64,000 nucleotides of DNA from Brassica napus (Eukaryota; Streptophyta; Magnoliopsida; Brassicales; Brassicaceae), in the NCBI RefSeq assembly GCF_020379485.1, contig NC_063446.1, positions 25,508,610 through 25,572,609 of the forward strand. The letters run 5' to 3'. Shown here piece by piece: positions 1 to 11,505 of this stretch. Each line of letters begins with the position of its first letter. The first letter of the stretch is position 1. Made by a program: the position numbers and the translations under genes. The notes under the pieces were generated by a model. That model worked only from the letters and a program-made list of their open reading frames with translations. It was not told the origin of the DNA and did no database searches.

Positions 1-410
1 TTGTGAGCCGAGGGATTCGGTATAACAAATTTGGTGTTGTGGATGTCAATTTTGGGAGAAGATAAAACAAATTTGAGCCTTTCATTTTAGCTTCACAAGC
101 CGAGCAAGTTAGCTTCCTTCCTTATCCTCGGCTTCGAACTTCCAGGATAAACTGGTTAGGTGCTATCAAAATTATACCTCGTGGATGCATTGTCGCTGGA
201 GAAGAACCGCCCTTGCAAGAAGAAGACGCTATCAATGAAGTTGAGGTACCAGAACAACCAACTGATGAAATCCTTTTGATCGACCCGCAAAACTTTCAAT
301 ATGAAGATATTCCCGAAGATGCGACAGATGAAGGACGTGAAGACGAGTTCGAGAGAAGCGACGATGATGATTGTAATGATAGTGATGAGAACGACAACGA
401 ATTAGAGTGA
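1..410 (+). pseudogene. CACTA transposase, DUF4216 domain and acidic C-terminal tail (3' end only)
   Basis: The translation matches the C-terminal DUF4216 part of the transposase in the second CACTA copy (NKFGVVDVN, NKFEPFILASQAEQVSFLP, PRGCIVAGEEPPLQEE), then an acidic tail rich in D and E ending at a stop at 408-410. An in-frame TAA interrupts the conserved GRRYNKF stretch near position 64, where tyrosine appears to have become a stop. The 5' exons lie outside the window. The domain family is established for plant CACTA transposases; its exact role is not known to me. Confidence 0.7.
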
Positions 411-689
411 TGTAATATTGATGAGAACGAAAACGATTTTGAGTGATGTATATGTAACAAATGTTGTATTTCTCTATTGTAACGTATGTTTAAAGAAATA
501 TTGTTTTTTTACCATCTTAATGTATGTGTAACAAATGTTGTTTTATATAATATGTATTTCTTTAGTTTTTAAAAAATTATTTGGAGTTTTAGGGTTTTAG
601 AGTTTAAGTTGGAGAAAGAGCAAGAAGTAGTAGAGAAGAGATATGATGTTAGAGGATATGTGACTTTGGGGTTTAGGGATTTCATTCTC

Positions 690-935
690 GGTATTTAGGG
701 TTAAGCGTTGTAAAATCGTCGTAAATGGTTATCTATACCACGTAATTTCGTCGTAAATGGAAAAACGCGGGCCTGGTAACTTCGTCGTAAACGCGGGCCT
801 GGTAAATTCGTCGTAAACCGACGTTTCGACGTAATTTCGTCGTAAATCGAAAAACGCGGGTCTGGTAACTTCGTCGTAAATGAAAAAACGCGGGCCTGGT
901 AACTTCGTCGTAATATTACGTCGCGTTTACGATGA
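690..935. repeat. Internal cluster of TTCGTCGTAA motifs between the two CACTA genes
   Basis: A run of about ten degenerate copies of TTCGTCGTAAA with spacers reading AACGCGGGCCTGGTAA lies between the DUF4216 gene end and the PF03004-type gene. The same motif fills the element's right terminus (3000-3350). It also occurs at the equivalent internal position of the second CACTA copy (41940-42130). Subterminal motifs of this kind bind the element's own DNA-binding protein in En/Spm; here that is inference. Confidence 0.65.
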
Positions 936-1214
936 ATCATTTTCTATATATTGAGACGCCGAGACGGGGCTTCCTCGTTCATTCCTCCCAAACTCCTTTC
1001 CTCTCCCTCTAAGGTAAACTCTCTTTCCTCCTTTTTTTTAAAGTTAGTTTAGGTGATTAATTAGTTAGGTAATTAGTTTAGGTGATTAGTTAGGTAATTA
1101 GTTTAGGTGATTAGTTAGATGACGGAATACTATAGTTTAGGTGATTAGTTAGGTAACGGGATAATTTTTTAATTATGTCATCATAATTGATTAAATTTAT
1201 TTAAATTTTTTTAG

Positions 1215-2834
1215 ATGACTCATAGAAGGAAACCAGCAGCACCTACTTATGCCCAGTTGTTTGGCGATGGTTCCGGTACATCTTCTTCCGGTCCATCGTC
1301 TTCCGATGCAGTTCCAGACTCTCAGACTTCTCAGAGAGTTTTTTCGAGTCCTCCTCTTTCACCGCAGATGCCTCCACCTCCTCCTCCAGCGGCTGCACCT
1401 CAGCCTGTCCCAGAAGGTGCAGTTCATCCGGATTTGCGTGTGCCTTCATATGCTCCCTTCGCGAGATATACGGTGGAGGATTTGCTTGCCCAGCCTGGAC
1501 GGGAGGGTTTGGATGTTCTAGACCCCGAGGAACTTATTGGTAAGTTATTAATTTTTATTACATTAAAATGTAAATTATTTTTATTTTCTAACTGTTAAAT
1601 TGTTTTTTTTTTCAGGTTTGGGGCTAACAACCGTGTTAGCCGGAGCGTTTCGGCGACGATTAAGGGTTGCTACGACGGGGCATATCCGAACTGGAGTAAG
1701 ACACCAAATCACGTTAAGATCACGTGGTTTAAATGTTTTGCAGTAAGATTTTTAAATGTAATTAAATTTTCACTTTTAAATATATATATATATTTTTTTA
1801 ATATTTATTATTAATTGTAATTGTTTCAAAAATTTTATGTTTCAGCAAAAGTGGCATTGGTCTTTGGCAATCACCGAGAGGGTGAAGGCGGAATTCGTTG
1901 CAAAGGCAAATATCCGCCTCTGCAACACAGTCTCTGATTGGAAGGACAAGTGGGAGATCTACGGGTATGAGGGAAAGCCCACTGAGCTCACGACAGATAT
2001 GTGGGATGGCCTCATCGCCTATTGGGAGCACCCCTCTTCGATCAAAAAGGCCAATTCGTGCTCGGCTTCTTGAAGGACCAAGGATAAAGATGGTCATTTG
2101 CCCATGCTTCTCAGAACCGGACAAAAATCTCATGCAGGAGTTCGTCTAGAAGCTGTAAGTTTTGTTTTAAATATATATTTTAAAATATTCAATTAATATA
2201 ATTTATAATATTTAATTTTTTATTTTTTTGTAGTTCGAGAAGACGGGAGTCTTACCATCTCTGTCTGACCTATTCAAGATGACTCACGCCACATCCGACG
2301 GAGTTTTTGTGGATCATGCATCAGAGAAACTCTTCCACACAGTGGCTGGTCGGATTGAAGAACGGGAGACGTAACTAACCCAGGAGTCTCCCGATGGATT
2401 ACCAGTCACATTGTCCACCGAAGAGGTCGACAGAATCTTCCAAGAGGTACAACTTAAAATTTTTGTTTACATTATTTTAAATATTTTAGCATAATTAACT
2501 ATATTAATATATGTTTTGATTTTATAGGTGGCTCCTAAAAATAAGGGACGGATAGTCGGTATAGGCTCTGTTAACGAAGTTGCAAGGGCAACTTTGTCAT
2601 ACACTTCGAGGCGGGATGAAGAGACTGCTCAGATGAAGGCTCGAATGATAGCCAGCAGGTTCGTTTAGACTCTCTTGAGGATTTGCTAGACGTGATGGCC
2701 GTGGGAAACCCGGTTATGCAGAGAATGTTGAGTGAGAGACGAGCCGCTCTTGGATTGCTAGTACGAGATCCCCAAGAGTCCGATCCAACCCGTCAACAGC
2801 CGAGCAACCCCACCAACTACTTCGAGAATATGTA
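1215..2834 (+). pseudogene. CACTA PF03004-type (Ptta/En/Spm, TnpA-like) protein, degenerate, about five exons
   Basis: An acceptor TTTTTTTAG immediately precedes ATG at 1215. Exon 1 encodes a proline/serine-rich N-terminus then YTVEDLLAQPGREGL. Later exons (about 1616-1743, 1845-2154, 2234-2446, 2530-2834) encode PNWSKTPNHVKITWFKCFA, QQKWHWSLAITERVKAEFV, WDGLIAYW, EKTGVLPSLSDLFKMTH and KNKGRIVGIGSVNEV. These match block by block the protein at 39995-41894. A donor follows near 1539, but joining it to the next exon breaks the frame. In-frame TGA (about 2071), TAA (about 2372) and TAG (about 2666) interrupt conserved blocks. The gene is dead. Confidence 0.75.
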
Positions 2835-2999
2835 GTTTTTTTTATATTTCTGTTTGTATTATGAATTTAAATATTATTGTATGACTTTTTAAAATATGTT
2901 TTTCAATTATATATTTCTTTTTAAAATTTAAATTATTTTTAATTCTGAATATTAAATATAAATTAAAATTTATTATATACTAATTAATAATAATATAAT

Positions 3000-3361
3000 A
3001 AGAAACGATGTAAACTCCTCGTAAACATTACATGGAGTTTACATCGAATGTTTACGAGTGATTAACATCGAAATATTTACGAGGGTTTTACATCGAAATG
3101 TTTACGATTGATTTACAACGAAAGTATTTACGTGTGCTTTACATCGAAATAATTATGTGGGCTTTACGACGAAATCTTACGTGTCGTTTACGACGAATTC
3201 TTTCCCTGCGCTTTACGAAGAATATATTTCGTCGTAAACGTAACGAGTCGTTTACGACGAAACCTCCGTTACGACGGACGTTTAACAACGAAACGTCTTT
3301 CAACGTTAATTCGTCGTAACACCCCGTTTACGACGAATTTACAACGAATACTGCCCTAGTA
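3000..3361. repeat. CACTA right subterminal repeats and terminus
   Basis: More than ten degenerate copies of TTTACGACGAA or TTTACATCGAAA, in direct and inverted orientation, end at the likely element tip at 3361. This is the usual layout of CACTA subterminal regions. Confidence 0.65.
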
Positions 3362-4638
3362 AAAAATATGTTTTCCACTTAGTTTCTTATTTATGACTAA
3401 TACAAAATAAGAAACATTGTATTAGTCATGTCATATCATTGCTCCTATATCCATTCATTGCTCCTATATCCATTCTATTGACATCTGATAAATACATAAA
3501 ATTCCACAATGTTTGAAAAGAGCCAAACTTTGGTGAAAATGTTCCTTCGGTCATTATGCATCTTACCAGCATTTTATATCGGCTCAAACTTCTATTGGTT
3601 TTATGGTCAATTCTCTTAAACTGTTTTTCATTCATAACTTTTCAGATAATCTATATAATACATGAGTATACATTAGCTCAGAGATGTAAGTTGCTAAGAC
3701 ATTTCATTTTATAATGTAGTGAGATTGATATATTATATGCATTCAGCAAAGAAAACCGACAGTAAAAATTATTAAAATCTAAGAAAACTTAAGATATGCA
3801 CCGAGTAAATTATACTTTAATATAGTGGAGATAATCATTTTATAGAGTTTGTTGATTTTAAAAGTTGGGAGATTTGTTAAATTTGAATGAATTGTAGAGA
3901 ATTTTGTATATTGTAAAAATTTATGAAAATAAGGCAATGTAATGATTATAAGAATTCAAGGGAAATATGTAATATTATCAAAATCTTATTTTGTGAGTTA
4001 AAATATTAAAAATTCAATTCCCAATAACACTTGTTTTAATAAATTCGTAAAATCATTAAAATCTAAATTTTTTGAATAACAAATGATTTTGTATAGAATT
4101 ATAGAATCATCAAACCAATAACACTAGATTTTAGTAAGAATGTGAGAATCTATAAACCAATAACACTAGATATATAATATGAAAAAATGATATTTTCACC
4201 CAAAAAAAAAAGTAATTTTTGTGGGATTTGGTATAAGAGATTTCCCTTGAAAGATAGATATGCATTGAAGGCTTAGACTAAATTTAGAGTAATATGTTTA
4301 TTTTCTCTTGGAATTTGAGCAGAGAAATTAAACGCAGAAATTTAGACTAAATCTAATGATGGAATTGAAAAATGTTGTGAAAATCTTTATTGAAATCCTT
4401 ATTTCTTCTTGAGATGATTTTGTCTGGTCAAAAAAGTAAACGCAGAAACGCTCGCGCGTGAACACTTGTTCATCACATCCTACATGGCCTTTCTTGATTG
4501 GCTACAAGAAAATCATCTACCAATAGCGACAACTTAAAAAGGAACACCAAACTTTACCTCCACGCCCTATTGTCTTAAACCTTCTTTTGCTTCATAACGT
4601 AAATAACATTAATCACATCGCTATCTCTCTCTCGAACA
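3362..4638. other. Intergenic DNA upstream of the p24 gene
   Basis: AT-rich, with no supported gene. The phrase CCAATAACACTAGAT occurs twice (about 4111 and 4162), which suggests a decayed MITE. 4560-4638 is probably the 5' leader and promoter of the following gene. Confidence 0.4.
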
Positions 4639-5788
4639 ATGACGATCTCACCTTTACTATTCATTGGTTTGATTTGCCTTGCTGGTGGTGGCTCTCTTTT
4701 ACCAGCGAAGGCGATATGGTTAACGATTCCAAGTTCCGGCGAGAGATGCGTCTACGAAATGATCCAAGCCAACGTTGTGGTCGTTGGCGATTACCTTTGC
4801 ATCGATCAAGACAACGTGGGACTTGGTCCCACGATTGATATTCATGTATGTCTCCATAAATACCAATTATTATTCACAACCATACTTCATATTCTTAGAC
4901 GTTGTTCTTTTGCTCACCCAAATGATTGAATATGTAAATCGATGTTCGTTTTGTACATTAAAATGCCTACATCTAGATGGATCACCGGCTGAATTTTAAA
5001 AAACTCATCGCAAATTTCCACTCAAATGAGAGTGAGTTTTGATGGTGCATATAGATGTAAATTCATGCTTAGTCATTTATATAATGCACCACTTTCATAT
5101 ATGCTAGAGACTGACCGTTTTATAGGGCTTGGTTATATATTAAGTGTGTGTGGTTATTACTTATCAGGTAACATCACCTCACGGGAAGGAACTATACAAG
5201 AAAACAAACGAGACGCATGGTCAGTTTGCATTTACAACGAGCGAGACAGGAACATACTTTGCTTGTTTGTCGTCTCATCATGATCAGTCACATTACACAG
5301 TCAATGGCACTGCTATAGTCAGTCTTGATTGGAAGATGGGGATTCGAACCAAAGACTGGGATGCTGTTGCTAAGAAAGAAAAGATCGAGGCATAATTAAT
5401 TCATAATTCATATAATACAATATTTTCTGCAAATTAAAAGACGTGTGGATGAATATACACATTCTTTGCAGGGTGTGGAGCTTGAGCTTCGAAAATCTGA
5501 AGAACGTGTAAATGAAATTAGCGCAAACATTATCTATCTAAGAGTCAGGTTATTTACACTATCTTCTCAGTTTTGTATATAGTTTGAAATCTAAAAACTC
5601 TGATCTCTGTCTCTTTTGATGAATCTTTGCTAATTATAAATATTAAATGGTGCAGGGAAGCATCTATGAGGGAGATAAACGACAAGACTAACAAGACTAA
5701 ATGGTGCAGGTCTCTCTGTTATCGTTTCACTTTTTCAAGTTTGGCATCTCAAACGCTTCTTCCTCAAGAAGAAGCTTATCTAACTTGA
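4639..5788 (+). pseudogene. p24 delta family (EMP24/GOLD) cargo receptor gene, frame-disrupted at the transmembrane tail
   Basis: p24 delta proteins cycle between ER and Golgi in COPII/COPI vesicles. Exons are 4639-4845, 5168-5389, 5472-5548 and 5656 to a stop at 5786-5788. A signal peptide (residues 1-25, ISPLLFIGLICLAGG) is followed by the GOLD domain (IPSSGERCVYEMIQ, THGQFAFTTSETGTYFACL), the conserved WKMGIRTKDWDAVAKKEKIE and a coiled coil. Exon 4 goes out of frame after TNKTKW. A second frame (about 5704-5783) carries the expected membrane anchor and dilysine retrieval tail, ending FFLKKKLI. As read, the protein loses its anchor and KKxx signal and ends EEAYLT. Intron 2 has a GC donor (GAG|GCATAA, 5390). 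Likely a pseudogene or a soluble variant. Probable counterpart of At3g10780. Confidence 0.8.
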
Positions 5789-5865
5789 TTGCTACTAGAG
5801 TAAACATTATTAGAGTAAAAATTACAATATTGTATCTTTCGTGGAGGATCACTATATAGTCATAC

Positions 5866-6316
5866 TGTTGAGATGAAGTATAAAGATTAAAGAGAATACT
5901 GCAACATTAGAATAATGAATTACACTGCAACATTAGAATAATGAATTACTTGAGGTATGGGTGGAAGATGTACGTGAAACACCAAGTGGAGGAAGTGCGT
6001 GAGGTGGCCCAAGCACTAGCCTGAAGTGGAATAAGTGCGTGAAACACCATTCTGGATGGAAGAAGTGCATTATGCACTAGTCTGAGTGGAGGAAGTGCAT
6101 GACACACCATAGATTAGTTTATCATTTACTCTTGTTACGCATGATAATGTCTGTGTCTATATATTGAGTGTGTTGTAACACAATTTTAATAAACTTGAAT
6201 CAAACAAGTTCTTCCCATTCTCTTTCTCTCTCACAACTTGTCATATACTCCCTTATTTTTGTTAAGTCTTTCTCACTGATATTCTCTTTTAATCTCGTAA
6301 ATAAGTCATTCTCACA
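5866..6316 (+). repeat. 5' LTR of the Copia element
   Basis: 451 bp, from TGTTGAGATG to TCTCACA. It contains a TATA-like TCTATATATTGAG near 6155 and an internal near-duplicate AATGAATTAC phrase. It differs from the 3' LTR at four positions. Confidence 0.92.
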
Positions 6317-6328
6317 TGGTATCAGAGC
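6317..6328 (+). other. Primer binding site (initiator tRNA-Met)
   Basis: TGGTATCAGAGC directly abuts the LTR end. This is the standard plant Copia PBS, complementary to the 3' end of initiator methionine tRNA. Confidence 0.9.
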
Positions 6329-6439
6329 ATACTGCTCTTGAGATCTGAATCGCTCTCTCGTTCTCTTTATTACTTCCGCAAACACTTGTGTTCCTAAGCT
6401 GTTTTTTTTTTTATTTTCAAACCAAAAAAAAAAAAAGGA

Positions 6440-9400
6440 AAAGTCATCCAAAATCATTATTCCAGTTACTCTCAAAGGTGTAAATTATCTCTTGTGGTCT
6501 AGGCTTGTGAAAACGGCCTTGGGAGGAAGAGGTCTCTGGTCATATGTAACAGACGACAAGCCCTCTAAAGAAACCGTCCAAGAAGGGGATGGTACTAAAG
6601 TAGTAGTGGCTGGCGAGGACAAATGGGATCAGGAGAATCGTTTGGTGTTGTCCATCATTCAAAGCAGCCTTGAGCCATCAATCTTGGAAGGTTACTCATA
6701 CTGTGAAACTTCCAAAGAGTTGTGGAACACTCTCCAAAAGGTGTATGGCAACATTTCAAACCTGAGTAGAGTATTTGAAGTCAAGAGGGCTATAAACTCA
6801 CTCCACCAAGAAGACATGGACTTCAACCAGCATTTCGGCAAGTTCCGAGCCTTGTGGGCTGAGTTGGAGATGCTGAGGCCAAGCACCGTGGATCCAACTA
6901 TCCTAAGAGACCGGAGGGAGCAAGACAAGGTGTTTGCTCTACTCCTCACATTGAATCCCGGCTACAATGACCTCATTAAGCACTTGCTTAGAGCCGAGAA
7001 GCTACCAACCTTGGAAGAGGTGTGCTCTCACATTCAAAAGGAGCAAGGATCTGTAGGTCTCTTTGGAGGAAAAGGGGAGCTTGTGCTGGCAAACCAAGCT
7101 GAAGTAACTGCAAACAAAAGTTACTACAAGCCGGAGGACAAGAAAAGTTGGGTATGTGATCACTGTAAGAAGAAAGGGCACGGGAAGGACAAGTGTTGGA
7201 TTCTCCACCCACATCTCAAACCACAGAAGTTCAAAAATCCTTGCTATAATGCAAGAGCCAACTTCTCTGATGACATAGGTGAACCAACTACTCCTCGTTC
7301 CATGAGATCTGCCTCAAGCAATAATCATGCCGGTGAAGGAAAAGCACTTGCATCCAGCAGCTCCGGTAGCGTGAGAACCAATCAGGATGAGTCCATCAGA
7401 TGCTCTGACATTGAGACCCTCATCCAAGCCCTCAAAGATAACTCTGGTAATATTCTTGGTACATCTTTACATGCTAATCAAATGGGTCACTCATTGAATG
7501 TTATTACTAACTTAAAAATGACCAAACCTTTAGTAATTGATTCAGGAGCTAGCCACCATATGGTTAGTGATCTAGGGTTGATTAAAAATGTTGTTCCAGC
7601 CCTAGGAAATGTTCTGGTAGCTAATGGCGAGATGGTACCAATTAAAGGGATAGGTGAACTCAGGCTATTTGAAAAGAATTCCAAAGCTTTATATATGCCT
7701 AATTTCACATCTAACTTGTTATCTGTAAAAAGGGTTACTACTGATTTAAATTGCAATGTTACCTTCACGCCTAATGATGTCTATTTTCAGGATATTGAAA
7801 CTAGTAGGTTACTTGGCAAAGGTGTAAACAAGGGAGACTTGTACTTACTTGAAGACACTAAACCAACAACCGATTTATCTCTTGCTTTAAGTTCTTGTTT
7901 TAATTTCCCTAAAGATGTCATGTGGCATGCAAGATTAGGTCATTCTCACTCTCGTGCCTTGAACATCATGCTACCTAATATTTCGTTTCAAAAAGATTGT
8001 GAAGCTTGTATTCTAGGAAAACATTGCAAAACTGTGTTTCCTAAATCTAGTACCATCTATGAATGTGCCTTTGATTTAATTCACTCAGATGTATGGACTG
8101 CACCTTGCGCATCTAGAGAGCATCATAAGTATTTTGTGACATTCATAGATGAGAAAACTAAGTACACATGGATCACTCTGCTTCAATCAAAGGATAGGGT
8201 GTTAGATGCATTCATAAACTTCCAAAATTATGTCTCTAACCATTACAATGCCAAGATAAAAATTTTGAGATCAGATAATGGTGGGGAATATACAAGCAAT
8301 GCATTTAAGCAATACCTATTCAAGCACGGAATGATCCACCAAACATGCTGCCCATATACTCCACAACAAAATGGTGTGGCCGAGAGGAAGAACCGGCATC
8401 TTATGGAGGTAGCCAGAAGCATGATGTTCCACATGAACGTACCAAAGATCTATTGGGGGGATGCCGTGATGACTGCCTGCTATCTAATTAACAAAATACC
8501 AACCAAGGTATTACAAGATCAGTCACCACATGAGGTATTAAACAAGAACCATCCGTCTATAGATCACCTTCGGGTATTTGGTTGCTTGTGCTTTGTGTTG
8601 ATACCAGGAGAGCAAAGGAACAAGCTGGAACCTAAGAGCACCCGGGCCATGTTTATTGGCTACTCTCCTCAACAAAAAGGATACAAATGCTATGTACCGG
8701 AGACCAGGAGGGTCTTAGTATCTAGAGACGTGAAGTTTGTTGAGGCAAAAGGATACTATGAAGAAAAGAGCTGGGATGAAGTGAAAGACTTGTCTCAATC
8801 TGCCTCAGACAGAGCTGAGAACTTGAGGATAGTTATGGAAAACATTGGCATTAGAATACCGAGAAGAGAAGCTGAAGTTCAGCCACAATCCACCAACCCA
8901 TACCCAACCGGAGAAAGGGACCAAGAGGGTCCTGTTAATGAAGTGGCTGGGGAAGATGACCAAGAGGGTCCTATTAATGAAGTTGCTGAGGAAGCTCCTC
9001 TTGATCCTGAGGGGGGAATCAAACTGAGTCACAACCGGACAACACAGCTACTCATGACCAAGAAGAGCAACCAGAAGGATTAGGAGGCAGTGAAGAACAA
9101 TCTACGGATGTTGAAACTACAACAACTGTCCAACCATTAAGAAGAAGCACTAGGATCAGATATCCTCCATCAAACTGGGTGAACACGAGACTGCACTACA
9201 ACTCACAAGGCATGGCACACCCTACTCAAACTCCATGTTATCTAGTTCAATTCCCTATCAACCACAAAGCCTTCATGACTAGTGTGGACCAAGAATTTAT
9301 TCCAAGAAACTATGAAGAAGCTATGGAGATAGATGAGTGGAGAGACTCAGTGGGAGATGAAATTGGTGCCATGATCAAGAATGAAACCTGGTTTGAGTGT

Positions 9401-10843
9401 GAACTTCCAAAAGGCAAGAAAGCCGTTACAAGCATGCTGCTGTTCACCATCAAATACTTGGCAAATGGGAAGCCGGAGAGGAAGAAAACCAGGCTTGTGG
9501 CTAGAGGCTATACACAAGTATATGGAGAAGACTACCTTGAAACATTCGCACCAGTAGCCAAACTCCATACCATCAGGATTCTTTTGTCCATTGCCGTGAA
9601 CCTAGAGTGGGATCTTTGGCAAATGGATGTCAAGAATGCATTTCTACAAGGGGAGCTTGAAGATGAAGTGTACATGAGACCACCACCTGGTATGGAAGGC
9701 ATGGTTAAACCTGGAAATGTTTTGAGACTAAGAAAAGCTATCTACGGTTTGAAGTAATCTCCAAGAGCTTGGTACCATAAGCTGAGCACAACCTTGAATG
9801 GGAAAGGATTTACAAAATCTGAGGCCGACCATACTCTCTTCACCCTCACAAGCAACCAACGAATCATTGTCATACTGATCTATGTGGACGACATCATCAT
9901 CACTGGCAGTGATAAAAATGGGATTGCATCAACAAAAGAGTTCCTCAAGGCAACCTTTGACATTAAAGACTTAGGAGAGCTAAAGTATTTCTTGGGCATT
10001 GAGATGTGTAGGTCCAAGGAGGGTATGTTCATGTCCCAAAGAAAGTACACGCTTGATATACTTAAAGAAGCTGGTGATCTAGGAGGAAGAACAGCCAAAA
10101 CACCATTAGAAGAAGGCTACAAAGTAATGCGTGAGGGGGAGATAGAAGACAAGCCATATGAAGATATGAAACACTATAGAAGAATGGTGGGAAAGCTTAT
10201 CTATCTAACCATCACAAGGCCGGATATATGTTTTGCTGTGAACCAAGTCAGTCAACATATGCAAGCGCCAAAGATGTACCATTGGAACATGGTGGAAAGG
10301 ATTCTGAGATACCTTAGAGAGGCACCAGGGCAAGGAGTTTGGCTAGGCTGCAACAAGAGCACCGAGATAGTTGGGTATTGTGATGCAGACTGGGCTGGAG
10401 ATAGGAAGGACAGGAGGTCTACTACTGGATACTGTACATTCATTGGAGGTAATCTAGTCACTTGGAAGAGCAAGAAGCAGAAGATAGTTTCATGTTCTAG
10501 TGCTGAAGCTGAGTATAGGGCAATGAGAAAACTTACTAGTGAGCTGATTTGGATAAGGAACCTATTGACAGACTTGGGAATTGAAACCAAAGCTCCCATC
10601 ACCATGCATTGTGATAATCAGGCGGCCATTCATATAGCCTCAAACAATGTGTTCCATGAGCGGACCAAACATATTGAAGTGGATTGTCACAAAGTTAGGC
10701 AGGCCGTGGAGCAACAGATCATCCTGCCATGTTATACAAGAAGTGAAGAGCAGCTAGCAGATATCTTCACCAAAGCTGTGAGCCAAAAAGTCTGTGAGTT
10801 CATTCATTCAAAGCTTGGACTCACGAAACTCTCATCTCATTAA
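6440..10843 (+). pseudogene. Copia gag-pol polyprotein with a frameshift and a stop
   Basis: The frame is open from about 6440 (SSKIIIPVTLKGVNYLLWSR) without a clear ATG. Domains in order: gag (UBN2-type, WNTLQKVYGN), CCHC knuckle (CDHCKKKGHGKDKCWILH, about 7159), aspartic protease (VIDSGASHHM, about 7536), GAG-pre-integrase zinc site (WHARLGHSHS to CEACILGKHC), integrase core (HSDVW, SDNGGEYTS, AERKNRHL), RT (from about 9380, with YVDDIIITGS), and RNase H (CDADWAGDRKDRRSTTGY, SSAEAEYRA). The first frame runs to 9083. The next block (VQPLRRSTRI) is in another frame, and the shift lies at the G run 9010-9016. In RT, GLK-stop-SPRAW replaces the usual GLKQSPRAW (TAA at 9755-9757), consistent with C to T. 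The final stop is at 10841-10843. Confidence 0.9.
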
Positions 10844-10948
10844 TTCTCCCCTTCATGAAGTGTTCTACTCTTTTTCCTTGGCTGGGGTTTTATCTCATGT
10901 GGTTTTATCCGGCTAAGTTTTTAATGAGGGAATGCTTCATGACTTCCA

Positions 10949-11010
10949 AGCTTGACTTGTTTCATATGGTCAAGCTTGACTTGTTTCATATGGTCAAGCT
11001 TGAGGGGGAG
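10949..11010 (+). other. 3' untranslated repeat and polypurine tract of the Copia element
   Basis: A 24-bp phrase containing AAGCTTGACTTGTTTCATATG is repeated in tandem, then TTGAGGGGGAG abuts the 3' LTR. The purine run is the expected plus-strand primer. Confidence 0.85.
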
Positions 11011-11461
11011 TGTTGAGATGAAGCATAAAGATTAAAGAGAATACTGCAACATTAGAATAATGAATTACACTGCAACATTAGAATAATGAATTACTTGAGG
11101 TATGGGTGGAAGATGTACGTGAAACACCAAGTGGAGGAAGTGCGTGAGGTGGCCCAAGCACTAGACTGAAGTGGAATAAGTGCGTGAAACACCATTCTGG
11201 ATGGAAGAAGTGCATTATGCACTAGTCTGAGTGGAGTAAGTGCATGACACATCATAGATTAGTTTATCATTTACTCTTGTTACGCATGATAATGTCTGTG
11301 TCTATATATTGAGTGTGTTGTAACACAATTTTAATAAACTTGAATCAAACAAGTTCTTCCCATTCTCTTTCTCTCTCACAACTTGTCATATACTCCCTTA
11401 TTTTTGTTAAGTCTTTCTCACTGATATTCTCTTTTAATCTCGTAAATAAGTCATTCTCACA
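11011..11461 (+). repeat. 3' LTR of the Copia element
   Basis: 451 bp, colinear with the 5' LTR. The four differences are T/C, C/A, G/T and C/T. It ends CTCACA before the flank TATAC. Confidence 0.92.
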
Positions 11462-11505
11462 TATACCAAGTCAATAAAGAAATACTTATCTCCTGAGCAA
11501 GATAA

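Larger units (their letters stand above)
1..3361 (+). mobile_element. CACTA (En/Spm) transposon, 3' part, decayed, cut by the window edge
   Basis: Gene order on the + strand is the end of a DUF4216-type transposase, a cluster of TTCGTCGTAA repeats, then a multi-exon PF03004-type (Ptta/En/Spm) protein. This is the order of the complete element at 39360-47288 in opposite orientation. The right end is rich in TTACGACGAA motifs (3000-3350) and stops at 3361 in CCCTAGTA, whose reverse complement TACTAGGGCAGTATTCG looks like a CACTA terminus with its first C mutated. The left end lies outside the window and no target duplication could be checked. Both reading frames carry stops, so the copy is non-autonomous. 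Confidence 0.8.
5866..11461 (+). mobile_element. Ty1/Copia LTR retrotransposon, full length (5,596 bp), recent
   Basis: Two 451-bp LTRs (TGTTGAGATG...TCTCACA) flank a PBS, gag-pol in the order gag-PR-INT-RT-RNase H (Copia order), and a polypurine tract. The flanks are CATAC on the left and TATAC on the right, a 5-bp target duplication with one mismatch. The LTRs differ at only four sites by eye. The pol frame is broken by a one-base shift near 9013 and a TAA at 9755, so the copy is probably not autonomous. It lies 77 bp beyond the p24 stop codon. Confidence 0.93.

Noticed and set aside
5341..5352. tRNA T-arm-like GGGATTCGAACC
   Set aside because: It is inside a p24 exon encoding GIRTK; no cloverleaf around it.
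9005..9083. Programmed ribosomal frameshift between gag-INT and RT in the Copia element
   Set aside because: Plant Copia elements usually use one frame, and the break is in a G run with no slippery-site or structure evidence; mutation is simpler.
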